This document shows, one piece after another, positions 43,483-53,931 of a stretch of DNA of 64,000 nt. The stretch comes from Pteria penguin (Eukaryota; Mollusca; Bivalvia; Pterioida; Pteriidae). Under the pieces are notes generated by a model that was given only the letters and a program-made list of their open reading frames with translations, ran no database searches and was not told the DNA's origin. The stretch is from positions 1,853,001 to 1,917,000 of the forward strand of contig CM068585.1 in assembly GCA_035048485.1 (NCBI GenBank), given 5' to 3'. The number at the start of each line of letters is the position of its first letter. Positions within the stretch are counted from its first letter, which is position 1. The position numbers were made by a program, and so were the translations under genes.

Positions 43483-44668
43483 TCTTTTGACTTTTCGACT
43501 CTGTACACAACGATCCCTCATCAGAAATTAAAAGACAGATTAGCGGAAATTATTCAAAATGCATTTACTAGTAAAAACGGAAGCCGCAAATTCAAATATA
43601 TAGTAATAAGCCACGATAAAACTTACTTTGTTAGGGAAAATTCTGATTCCAAAAATAAATACACTGAAACAGCTGTCATCCAGATGTTGAACTTTCTTAT
43701 CGATAACATTTTTGTGGTGTTTGGAGGTAAGGTTTTTCAACAAATTGTCGGCATTCCAATGGGCACTAACTGTGCTCCGCTTCTGGCTGACATATTCCTT
43801 TATTCATACGAAGCTGAGTTCATTCAGTCTTTGCTTTCGCAAGGAAAAAAACAATTGGCTCTTGGCTTCAATTTTACTTACAGATATATAGATGACTTGC
43901 TTTCAATTAATAATCCTTCATTCACGGATTACCTTAGCAACATCTATCCAAGTGAACTGGAGGTCAAAGAAACCACAGAAACTAGTAATTCTACTTCGTA
44001 TTTAGATATTATGTTGTCTTTCGACATTAATGGTCAATTGAACACCTCACTCTATGACAAACGTGACGATTTCAATTTCGCTATCACAAACTTTCCTTTC
44101 ATAAGTAGCAACATTCCATCATCGCCCGCATACGGCGTATTCATATCTCAGTTAATACGTTATTCCAGAGCATGTTCAAATTACAATGACTTTGTTCTGA
44201 GGGCTAGGCGACTTTCAGTTAAGCTGCTCAACCAGGGTTATATATGTGCTAGACTAGCATCGTCACTGAGGAAGTTCTACGGTCGTTACGAGACTCTTAT
44301 TACTCCATATGATATCTCGTTATCCAGACGTTTAAATGATATTCTGGACTGAGACCGATTCCGATCACTTTACACAGATTTGACACCTTCTATACTAGAA
44401 GGTTACTTACTTCGACTTCTCCATATATAGATACATATGGAATTCACACGATTTGACTCTTTCTACGGGGTATATGTGACGGGTGTTGCTAGCAAGCAGG
44501 AGATGCTCACTCTCCCCGGGCACCTGATCTCACTCCATCACAGGGGTTCACATATGCTCTTCAAGTAGACATATTTTGTTATTTTCCATTTGTTTTTCAT
44601 TTTCACTGATTTTGTATGTCCTATGGTTTCATGATTTTTGGACTTGTGGTTTGGATTGGATCTTTACA
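43483..44668 (+). pseudogene. PLE copy B1, 5'-truncated RT and 3' UTR
   Basis: Begins within RT motif A (SFDFSTLYTTIPH) and continues without a break to the stop at 44352: IIQNAFTSKNGSRKFKY, GIPMGTNCAPLLADIFLYSY, TYRYIDDLLSINN, YGVFISQLIRYSRACSN and SLSRRLNDILD. The 3' UTR has the hairpin box at 44478-44552 (antisense) and ends at ATCTTTACATT. Nearly identical to the RT of copy B, so both are recent. It lacks the 26-base deletion of copy B. The 5' truncation makes it incomplete, but the catalytic part is intact. Confidence 0.9.
44478..44552 (-). repeat. conserved hairpin box, copy 7
   Basis: In the 3' UTR of PLE B1. On the minus strand AACCCCTGTGATGGAGTG, ATCAGGTGCCCGGGGAGAG, GCATCTCC and CACCCGTCAC. 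Copies 5 and 6 lie in the 339-bp units at 40.6 and 40.9 kb. Confidence 0.8.
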
Positions 44669-44747
44669 TTTCAACAACTGTCCATGTGTCACTGCTGGTG
44701 GACAATTTGTCCCCGAGGACACTTGTCGGGCAGTCCTTTATATATAT

Positions 44748-45662
44748 ATGGATAATGTTAATAAGAAAACCATAGTGGCTGAGGCGTCGCCCACTATAAA
44801 AAGGCCTCAAACTGTAATGTGCAAGGACACGTGCATAGCAGTTAACTTAGGTGTCCCCAATATTATCTTAAATGACATTAGAAATCAAACATTTGTGGTA
44901 AGCACTAATAATGAACTCTGGTATCAACATGCGGATAGCTTCATAAACATCAAGCCCTGTAAGGTTAAACTAGTTGACGTATTTAAAGATTACCAATTCT
45001 CCCCTTATGATTGTGAAATATCTAAATGCGGGACCAAAAATTGCAAAACTTGCAACATCTTAATTACAGACAATTCTTTTACGAGTAATTTAACGAAACA
45101 TACCTTTCATACGCATAGTTTTGACCATTTGAATTGTAAGACTTCAAATATTGTGTACGGTATTGAGTGTTCACTCTGTGGGTTAATATATGTTGGAGAG
45201 ACAAAGGGACAACTCCGTACAAGAGTATCAGGTCACAGGTCCAAAATAAATTGCGGTGGAAACCAATTACTCTATCGCCACTTCAACCAGCCTGACCACT
45301 CTATTCTCTCAATGAAAATTAAAATTATAGAAAAAATATATCACCCCACAAACAATGCCAATTTGAGCACTCCTTTTCGTCGGAAAAGAGAGGAATACTG
45401 GATAAGATGTCTCGGCACTGCTTCGCCCTATGGATACAATGACAATATTAGTAGTATTGGTAATCTCACTAGTCCTGCGTGTCAATCAGTTAACGTACTC
45501 GGTTTATTCAACAAAAGCCACAGGAGGTATCGAAGTCATGGTACACGCAAATACAACAAACCTGAAATACATAATATTTCTTTTGATGCTCTTTTGCCAT
45601 TTATAAATAAACCTTTGGGCCTTCATCACATTCGTACAAAACTTTATTCTATTTCACTCAGA
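44748..45662 (+). CDS. PLE B, N-terminal part with GIY-YIG endonuclease
   Basis: The frame is open from 44616, but the first ATG inside the element is at 44748, after TATATAT. Residues 71-102 carry a cysteine cluster ending CEISKCGTKNCKTC and a following HTHSF, which may be the zinc-binding segment reported for Naiad proteins. Residues 135-163 are the GIY-YIG core (IVYGIECSLCGLIYVGETKG, then RTR and GHR). REEYWIRCLGT near residue 215 supplies the expected catalytic Glu. The role would be target nicking for TPRT. The frame runs out into inserted B3 sequence at 45663 and stops at 45710, so the product would be nuclease only, without RT. Confidence 0.85.
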
Positions 45663-46893
45663 AATGTAAAGATGATGGATAAATCCAAACCACAAGTCCA
45701 AAAATCATGAAACCATAGGACATACAAAATCAGTGAAAATGAAAAACAAATGGAAAATAACAAAATATGTCTACTTGAAGAGCATATGTGAACCCCTGTG
45801 ATGGAGTGAGATCAGGTGCCCGGGGAGAGTGAGCATCTCCTGCTTGCTAGCAACACCCGTCACATATACCCCGTAGAAAGAGTCAAATCGTGTGAATTCC
45901 ATATGTATCTATATATGGAGAAGTCGAAGTAGGTAACCTTCTAGTATAGAAGGTGTCAAATCTGTGTAAAGTGATCGGAATCGGTCTCAGTCCAGAATAT
46001 CATTTAAAAGTCTGGATAACGAGATATCATATGGAGTAATAAGAGTCTCGTAACGACCGTAGAACTTTCTCAGTGACGATGCTAGTCTAGCACATATATA
46101 ACCCTGGTTGAGCAGCTTAACTGAAAGTCGCCTAGCCCTCAGAACAAAGTCATTGTAATTTGAACATGCTCTGGAATAACGTATTAACTGAGATATGAAT
46201 ACGCCGTATGCGGGCGATGATGGAATGTTGCTACTTATGAAAGGAAAGTTTGTGATAGCGAAATTGAAATCGTCACGTTTGTCATAGAGTGAGGTGTTCA
46301 ATTGACCATTAATGTCGAAAGACAACATAATATCTAAATACGAAGTAGAATTACTAGTTTCTGTGGTTTCTTTGACCTCCAGTTCACTTGGATAGATGAT
46401 GCTAAGGTAATCCGCGAATGAAGGATTATTAATTGAAAGCAAGTCATCTATATATCTGTAAGTAAAATTGAAGCCAAGAGCCAATTGTTTTTTTCCTTGC
46501 GAAAGCAAAGACTGAATGAACTCAGCTTCGTATGAATAAAGGAATATGTCAGCCAGAAGCGGAGCACAGTTAGTGCCCATTGGAATGCCGACAATTTGTT
46601 GAAAAACCTTACCTCCAAACATTTAGTGAATTTTAGTAAAACTTTTTGATTTTAGATGTTCTAACAACTCTTTTGAATTTTTAAGGATCCACATTTGATT
46701 AATTCCACTTCTGGAATATACTGTTTCGCAATATCTATGAAGGCCAGATTTAATTTCTGATAATATTTTTGTGAGTAGCATCGATACAGATTTTGTGGAA
46801 CACTTCGAGGAACCAGCGATAAAGCGTTGTTTGTACGGAGTTTTGTGCATTTTTGGAATACAGTACAAATATGGAAGTTCTAAATTCAATTTA
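45663..46893 (-). pseudogene. PLE copy B3, inverted insertion in copy B
   Basis: Sense minus. It begins with LNLELPYLYCIPKMHKTPYK (46890) and goes to SKSFTKIH at 46623, then jumps to FGGKVFQQIVGIPMGTNC. The stretch with motif A is thus deleted. The rest of the RT (YRYIDDLLSINN, stop at 45987) and the 3' UTR with the box (45790-45864) are intact and nearly identical to B1, B and the 63.2 kb copy. The 3' end lies exactly at CTTTACATT. 5'-truncated and internally deleted, so inactive. Confidence 0.85.
45790..45864 (+). repeat. conserved hairpin box, copy 8
   Basis: 3' UTR of B3; the same sequence as copies 7, 9 and 14 within a few bases. Confidence 0.8.
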
Positions 46894-48955
46894 TTCAAAT
46901 TACACGAGTTGTACGTATCGTCCAGACACCGTATATTTACTGATATAAGCTCTGCAGAGTATAGACTAGATGGCATTATTATGGACATATCGACCGCTAG
47001 ACTTCTTCGTCCCGTCAAGTCAGATATTTCTATGGAAAAATCTAATCGCCCTTTCATCAAAATTAAATTTGCAAATAAAGGCATTGATTATTTAAATTTC
47101 GGCCAAATTTTAAATCATAAGTCTGTTTTAGAGAAAATACCTCCATATTTCAAAAACAAAGATCCGCCATGTATTTCCTATAGCTACACGCCATCAGTTG
47201 CATCCAAAATTTATAATTACAAAGGGTTTCTACAGTGTCTTGATCTTAGCAACTCTGCATGCCATTCTCAACCGTGTGCATGTTCCTCATCTAATTTCGT
47301 ATATTCTCCTTGTGGCCATGTCATTACTGGTGATCTCGATATAGTTAAAAACACTAAATTAAGAGAACTTTTACTTAAAGGTCCAAAATACAGAGAACCC
47401 AGATCATTCACATGGAGCCAAAATTTTGAGAATATTATCAACTGCTGCGAGGAATATGCCACACGATGGGCAAAAAGAGAGGAAGTACAAGTCGACACTC
47501 TTTCGGAATGGATAAAATCTATTGCAGTACTGCTGAGATCAAAAAGTAAAAAATTACAAGGTTCTGTAAACACCAGATTCGAATCTATTTTTAAAGATCC
47601 TGATGTTGTCAGAGAACTTACCTTCCTCCAAGAACATTATATCATTACACCAGCAGATAAAGCATCTAACAATTATACATTTACTTGTAAGAAATATTAC
47701 TTTGACAGCCTAGTGAAAGAATTAGGATTAAATTCAGCTCCAGGAAATCCTACTTATACTCTCACGAACTTTTCGGTTTCGGAAGTACTCGAGAATCATA
47801 AATCTGTCCTCAATACGTTTGGTATTGACTCAAATAAATTGAATTTAGAACTTCCATATTTGTACTGTATTCCAAAAATGCACAAAACTCCGTACAAACA
47901 ACGCTTTATCGCTGGTTCCTCGAAGTGTTCCACAAAATCTGTATCGATGCTACTCACAAAAATATTATCAGAAATTAAATCTGGCCTTCATAGATATTGC
48001 GAAACAGTATATTCCAGAAGTGGAATTAATCAAATGTGGATCCTTAAAAATTCAAAAGAGTTGTTAGAACATCTAAAATCAAAAAGTTTTACTAAAATTC
48101 ACTCCATCAAGTCTTTTGACTTTTCGACTCTGTACACAACGATCCCTCATCAGAAATTAAAAGACAGATTAGCGGAAATTATTCAAAATGCATTTACTAG
48201 TAAAAACGGAAGCCGCAAATTCAAATATATAGTAATAGGCCACGATAAAACTTACTTTGTTATACACTGAAACAGCTGTCATCCAGATGTTGAACTTTCT
48301 TATCGATAACATTTTTGTGGTGTTTGGAGGTAAGGTTTTTCAACAAATTGTCGGCATTCCAATGGGCACTAACTGTGCTCCGCTTCTGGCTGACATATTC
48401 CTTTATTCATACGAAGCTGAGTTCATTCAGTCTTTGCTTTCGCAAGGAAAAAAACAATTGGCTCTTGGCTTCAATTTTACTTACAGATATATAGATGACT
48501 TGCTTTCAATTAATAATCCTTCATTCACGGATTACCTTAGCAACATCTATCCAAGTGAACTGGAGGTCAAAGAAACCACAGAAACTAGTAATTCTACTTC
48601 GTATTTAGATATTATGTTGTCTTTCGACATTAATGGTCAATTGAACACCTCACTCTATGACAAACGTGACGATTTCAATTTCGCTATCACAAACTTTCCT
48701 TTCATAAGTAGCAACATTCCATCATCGCCCGCATACGGCGTATTCATATCTCAGTTAATACGTTATTCCAGAGCATGTTCAAATCACAATGACTTTGTTC
48801 TGAGGGCTAGGCGACTTTCAGTTAAGCTGCTCAACCAGGGTTATATATGTGCTAGACTAGCATCGTCACTGAGGAAGTTCTACGGTCGTTACGAGACTCT
48901 TATTACTCCATATGATATCTCGTTATCCAGACTTTTAAATGATATTCTGGACTGA
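46894..48955 (+). pseudogene. PLE B, linker and reverse transcriptase
   Basis: From ELYVSSRHRIFTDISSAEYR through a cysteine-rich stretch (CHSQPCACSSSNFVYSPCG), FTWSQNFENIINCCEEYATR, PADKASNNYTFTCKKYY, PYLYCIPKMHKTPYKQRF and motif A (SFDFSTLYTTIPH) in one frame to 48262. A 26-base deletion at about 48262 (compare B1 near 43634) then shifts the frame. The second frame holds GIPMGTNCAPLLADIFLYSY, YRYIDDLLSINN and YGVFISQLIRYSRACSN and ends at 48955. Apart from this deletion and the B3 insertion I see no stop. Very recent copy. Confidence 0.85.
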
Positions 48956-49078
48956 GACCGATTCCGATCACTTTACACAGATTTGACACCTTCTATACTA
49001 GAAGGTTACTTACTTCGACTTCTCCATATATAGATACATATGGAATTCACACGATTTGACTCTTTCTATGGGGTCTAT

Positions 49079-49154
49079 GTGACGGGTGTTGCTAGCAAGC
49101 AGGAGATGCTCACTCTCCCCGGGCACCTGATCTCACTCCATCACAGGGGTTCAC
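49079..49154 (-). repeat. conserved hairpin box, copy 9
   Basis: 3' UTR of PLE B. Confidence 0.8.
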
Positions 49155-49340
49155 ATATGCTCTTCAAGTAGACATAATTTGTTATTTTCCATTTGTTTTT
49201 CATTTTCACTGATTTTGTATGTCCTATGGTTTCATGATTTTTGGACTTGTGGTTTGGATTTATCCATCATCTTTACATTATTCTTTTATCGCTCGCTATT
49301 TTCTTTGTTCTTTTAACCCTTTTTAACTTTATATATGTTT

Positions 49341-49640
<300 letters not shown>

Positions 49641-49644
<4 letters not shown>

Positions 49645-50009
49645 GTAATGCGGTATTACGAACATTGATGTTGTATGCGCCATTTTATTATTCGGCTTAA
49701 TACGATTGTTTGCATTACGATTTTCGTATGTATATCATTTATATTAAACTATCTTTTGCATAATCATATGTTATATGCATTAATTTCATCGCAATATATT
49801 TACACTTTACTAATATTATTTAATGATTTACACATGTCAATAAAATTGAGGTTTATCTTAATCACTGTACTTTAATTTTATTATGACAATGTTTTGATAT
49901 CCGTATACTGCAACATGTATTTAATTCTGTCCAATCATACATTTATAATTGTTTCATATTCTTTGTAGGTCACTGCTTTAAATGATCAATAAATCATTCA
50001 CTGAAATAA
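49641..50009. other. AT-rich spacer
   Basis: No feature recognised. Confidence 0.4.
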
Positions 50010-50765
50010 AACCTTATTATCAAGCTCAGGCACATAGAGCTCAAGGGTCAATAGATGCCTAAGCCGGCGTGGCCTAGTGGTATCGCGTCGGACTCCTGAT
50101 CCGGAGGCTGGGGTTCGAGTCCCGCTTCGGTCATGCCGGTGTTCTGTCTTTCGGATGAGACAGTAAAAACCGAGGCCCCGTGTCGTGGTATTCATGGCAC
50201 GTTAAAGATCCCTCACTGCTTCGGGTGGGTCCGTTGCAAAGGTCAAAAATTTGTATGCTCCGCATCAGGCAGATGCCGTCACGGTATACGTGAAATATTC
50301 GTGGTGTGACGTAAAACAAAAATCAATCAATCAATCAATCAATAGATGCCTGAAGTTGAGAGGTCATGAAATAATTAAAACACGTATTGTAAAGCAGAAA
50401 AACGTCATTGTATCAAAATATATTAAGCGAAATCAAAATGAGGAAACAGTGCTCTGCCGTTCTGAAAGCGAGCTGAGACCCTTGATCTGTAGGAGTCCCG
50501 ACTAAAAATACAAGTCATGTAGTTAGTTTTGATGATCTCCGGGTTGTATATCACGAAGGCGTTTAATCATTCTGGAACCCTACAGAATAAAGTTGTCGGA
50601 ACCTTTGACCCTCCCGAGTTTGATACAAGGTTACCATAGAAATTCAGATGGGAAATTGCATTGGATACATATTGTTGGAAAGTGATACGTCCGAATTTAG
50701 ATAAAAGCTCTGAATACGATCATCTAAAGAATTGCCAAATTGCTTTTCTACGTTTGCGTAAATCC
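50010..50765 (-). pseudogene. F2b retroelement, RT C-terminus and tail, holding a SINE
   Basis: Sense minus. From 50765 the RT end is readable as ELLSKFGRITFQQYVSNAIS and HLNFYGNLV, then LNAFVIYNPEI. The tail (ACTCCTACAGATCAAGG, CAGAGCACTG) follows to about 50010. It is interrupted at 50061-50338 by a SINE. Less changed than the 37.5 kb copy. Confidence 0.75.
50061..50338 (+). mobile_element. SINE, V-like body (copy 5) with clear target duplication
   Basis: Head GGCGTGGCCTAGTGGTATCG and GGGGTTCGAGTCCC; body GTCTTTCGGATGAGACAGT, CCCTCACTGCTTCGGGTGG; tail GACGTAAAAC with (AATC)n. Flanked by TCAATAGATGCCT on both sides (50048-50060, 50339-50351), a 13-base target duplication. The head differs from copies 3 and 4 (a leucine- or serine-like D-arm), so heads have been exchanged. 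Confidence 0.9.
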
Positions 50766-50879
50766 AGAAATCAACGTCACGTCATCTACACAACTATCTG
50801 AATACATTTGGAATTTTATATCAGTATCTTGTTTGTGCATATCATTACCAAAAACCATACCAAACTTATTGATGTTGCC

Positions 50880-51220
50880 TTACATATTTCAATACTGGTA
50901 TATTACTCCATAGTCGTTTCGTGTAAAACATTTTATGACCTCTCCTCTTGAGAAACTTGTTGATCCTTGTTCTCTATATGAAGGATTATTTATATTATTC
51001 TAAATGTGTATATTTTACTTGTACTGCTTTTGCAGTGAAAGTGTGTGTGCCTATAAACCGATTAACCACAATTTGTTACTTTAATTGACCGCTCTAAATC
51101 GATTGAACATTATTGTAATATCGTTTTCTGTGTTTATTAAACTTTTAACATGTTTTATGTTTATGTCCTGGGTGATTTGTGTCATACAGCTCGGTCAGAA
51201 GCTATTTGTCTTTTCTCTTA
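50880..51220 (+). mobile_element. F2b 3' tail
   Basis: TTGATCCTTGTTCTCTATAT, CTGCTTTTGCAGTGAAAG, TGTCATACAGCTCGGTCAGA; sense plus. It stands immediately before the block shared with 26.7-28.1 kb. Confidence 0.7.
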
Positions 51221-51449
51221 ACATTTTGTTGTACACTGCCTACGATTCGACATTGTTCCGCGTCTAAAGTCTTCAGAAGAGAGACATAATCTGTTTTCCC
51301 ATACATTATTGAAATTATATACATTTTAATACATGAACTTTTAATATTAGTACAATACAAAACCTTTCTTCACACAGAACAAACTTGCATCATATAATGT
51401 ATACACTTATCAACTCATTGCACAATTGCAATTTGTGTTCATTGAAATT

Positions 51450-52700
51450 TTGTACTGATATGAACAGATAAATGTTTTTGATATTGAAGAAACACTTTAG
51501 TAATGCCATTCAGTTCCTTCATTTCTATATGATGTGCATACTTGGACTGACAATAAGGTTCAAAATGGACGGAGAAGAGAGGACAGTATCTATTCTGTAT
51601 AGAAGAATTAGTGAAGAAACACACCATACGCATTTAATTGAAAATGAAACAGAGAGCAATTATTCACGCATTAATTTAAAATAAAGAATTTTGGTGGACA
51701 GATATAAAAACGTACCCATGGTGCCATGGTCAGGTAACAAAATGGTTTTGAAAGAAAAAAGAGGAGTTACTGGCTCAGTTATGTGGCAGAAGTCACCATA
51801 GAGCTATACAGTACATGAATATAAATAATATACTAGAACATATATCACATTACAAAAATATTTGATTGTAGTGCAATTACGATACCGACTTAGGACGGTC
51901 ATTTAATTTGACAAAAGCCAAACAAATGGTGTGGTTAACCGGTTTACGGGCCCACCTTCCCACTCACCGTAACAGCAGAACAATCAAAGGACTTACATTT
52001 TAAAATTTATAAATAATCCTCCATGTAAAGAACAAGGGTCAACAGGTATCGCATATTGAGAGGTCATAAAAATATAAACACGTAAGATATTGTAAAATAC
52101 ATAATGGTATAAAAATATATGCGACATCAACATGATAAACCGTCAGTTTTCAATAGTGAGTTTTTAATGTGATAAGACTGCAAGTTAATAAGGCAAGAGG
52201 TCACAGGAGTTATAAAGGATTAATGAGAGAAATGATCAAAATTTAACATAATACGATTTGTAACGCAATGATAGGAAATCTAGAAATTTGATGCCGAACA
52301 TGAATTGTGTACGCTGTGCATTGAGAAGTGATACTGGGCTGCGTTGTAACCCGATCCCTGCAATTAAGAACGTCAAAATAGCAACGAATTTACGGGTACA
52401 CAGTTGTAGTTTGGTGCGGTTGGCATGTAGACCAGTTTCCTAAACTGATTTTGTGACATACTCACTTAATTTGAGTGTCCAAGTCTTTCAGCAGCGTTTT
52501 ATCTTGAACAAACTTGATACTAAGTGTCCTAATAGGATAAGAAGGGTGTATAGCAAATATGAAATTATCTTTAAGAAAATGGCTGAACAGATTTTTCATT
52601 CTTAACCCACCATAATCCAGTGCCACCATAAATACGCAATTCCTCCCTCTTCATCCATACATGCATGCATTATTTCATTCAAATCCATAAAGATATATCA
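51450..52700. other. segment shared with 26.7-28.1 kb, plus an F2a insert
   Basis: ATATTGAAGAAACACTTTAG to GGACGGAGAAGAGAGG and GTGATAAGACTGCAAGTTAA match the first copy, minus its MITE and its minisatellites. F2a fills 51753-52140. The remaining part to 52700 is non-coding. Confidence 0.75.
51753..52140 (-). mobile_element. F2a 3' tail with known empty site
   Basis: 388 bases from AGAAAAAAGAGGAGTTACTG to CATCAACATGATAAAC, sense minus. The sides GGTTTTGAA and CGTCAGTTTT correspond to GACTTTGAACGTCAATTTT at 27402-27420, which lacks the insert. This defines the 3' terminus of F2a as CTCCTCTTTTTTCT. Confidence 0.9.
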
Positions 52701-52710
52701 TAATTGCGAA

Positions 52711-53870
52711 AATGATTCAGGAGAGACAGACGACGGATGATGCACTATCAAATGATTCAGGAGAGACAGACGACGGATGATGCACTATCAAATGATTCAG
52801 GAGAGACAGATGACGGATGATGCACTATCAAATGATTCAGGAGAGACAGACGACGGATGATGCACTATCAAATGATTCAGGAGAGACAGACGACGGATGA
52901 TGCACTATCAAATGATTCAATAGAGACAGACGACGGATGAAGCACTATCAAATGATTCAGGAGAGACAGACGACGGATGATGCACTATCAAATGATTCAG
53001 GAGAGACAGACGACAGATGATGCACTATCAAATGATTCAGGAGAGACAGACGACGGATGATGCACTATCAAATGATTCAGGAGAGACAGACGACGGATGA
53101 TGCACTATCAAATGATTCAGGAGAGACAGACGACGGATGATGCACTATCAAATGATTCAGGAGAGACAGACGACGGATGATGCACTATCAAATGATTCAG
53201 GAGAGACAGACGACGGATGATGCACTATCAAATGATTCAGGAGAGACAGACGACGGATGAAGCACTATCAAATGATTCAGGAGAGACAGACGACGGATGA
53301 TGCACTATCAAATGATTCAGGAGAGACAGACGACGGATGATGCACTATCAAATGATTCAGGAGAGACAGACGACGGATGATGCACTATCAAATGATTCAG
53401 GAGAGACAGACAACGGATGATGCACTATCAAATGATTCAGGAGAGACAGACGACGGATGATGCACTATCAAATGATTCAGGAGAGACAGACGACGGATGA
53501 CGCACCATCAAATGATTCAGGAGAGACAGACGACGGATGATGCACTATCAAATGATTCAGGAGAGACAGACAACAGATGATGCACTATCAAATGATTCAG
53601 GAGAGACAGACGACGGATGATGCACTATCAAATGATTCAGGAGAGACAGACAACGGATGATGCACTATCAAATGATTCAGGAGAGACAGACGACGGATGA
53701 TGCACTATCAAATGATTCAGGAGAGACAGACAACGGATGATGCACTATCAAATGATTCAGGAGAGACAGACAACGGATGATGCACTATCAAATGATTCAG
53801 GAGAGACAGACAACGGATGATGCACTATCAAATGATTCAGGAGAGACAGACAACGGATGATGCACTATCA
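52711..53870. repeat. 40-bp minisatellite, 29 units
   Basis: Exactly 29 units of 40 bases with core AATGATTCAGGAGAGACAGA and CGACGGATGATGCACTATCA; units differ by at most a few bases (CAACGG variant enriched at the right end). It lies just 3' of the GPCR gene. A single related unit is found at the same place near the GPCR pseudogene (21943-21995). Confidence 0.95.
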
Positions 53871-53931
53871 AATGGTATGGCTAGGCACCAAGAGCCCTCT
53901 GAGTTTTTGTCATATCCTAAGCATTCATTTA

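Larger units (their letters stand above)
44669..49279 (+). mobile_element. PLE copy B (Naiad-type), full length but split
   Basis: Starts directly after the 3' end of B1, giving a head-to-tail pair. Order: 5' leader (44669-44747), GIY-YIG part (44748-45662), an inverted PLE insertion B3 (45663-46893), RT part (46894-48955), 3' UTR with box (49079-49154, minus) and the end CATCATCTTTACATT at 49279. Without B3 the nuclease and RT parts would join as in the 56.1 kb copy, where RTKLYSISL-type sequence runs on into RELYVSSRQR. So nuclease and RT belonged to one ORF. Confidence 0.85.

Noticed and set aside
44616..44747. Start of the 364-codon PLE frame at 44616
   Set aside because: The first 44 codons belong to the 3' UTR of the preceding copy B1 and to the leader; the first ATG within copy B is at 44748.
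46771..46893. N-terminal part of the 499-codon plus-strand ORF
   Set aside because: It begins with GTG inside the inverted PLE B3 and reads its antisense; the real coding homology starts near 46894.
52711..53870. Regular 40-bp spacing resembling a CRISPR array
   Set aside because: The whole unit repeats; there are no variable spacers, and the DNA is eukaryotic.
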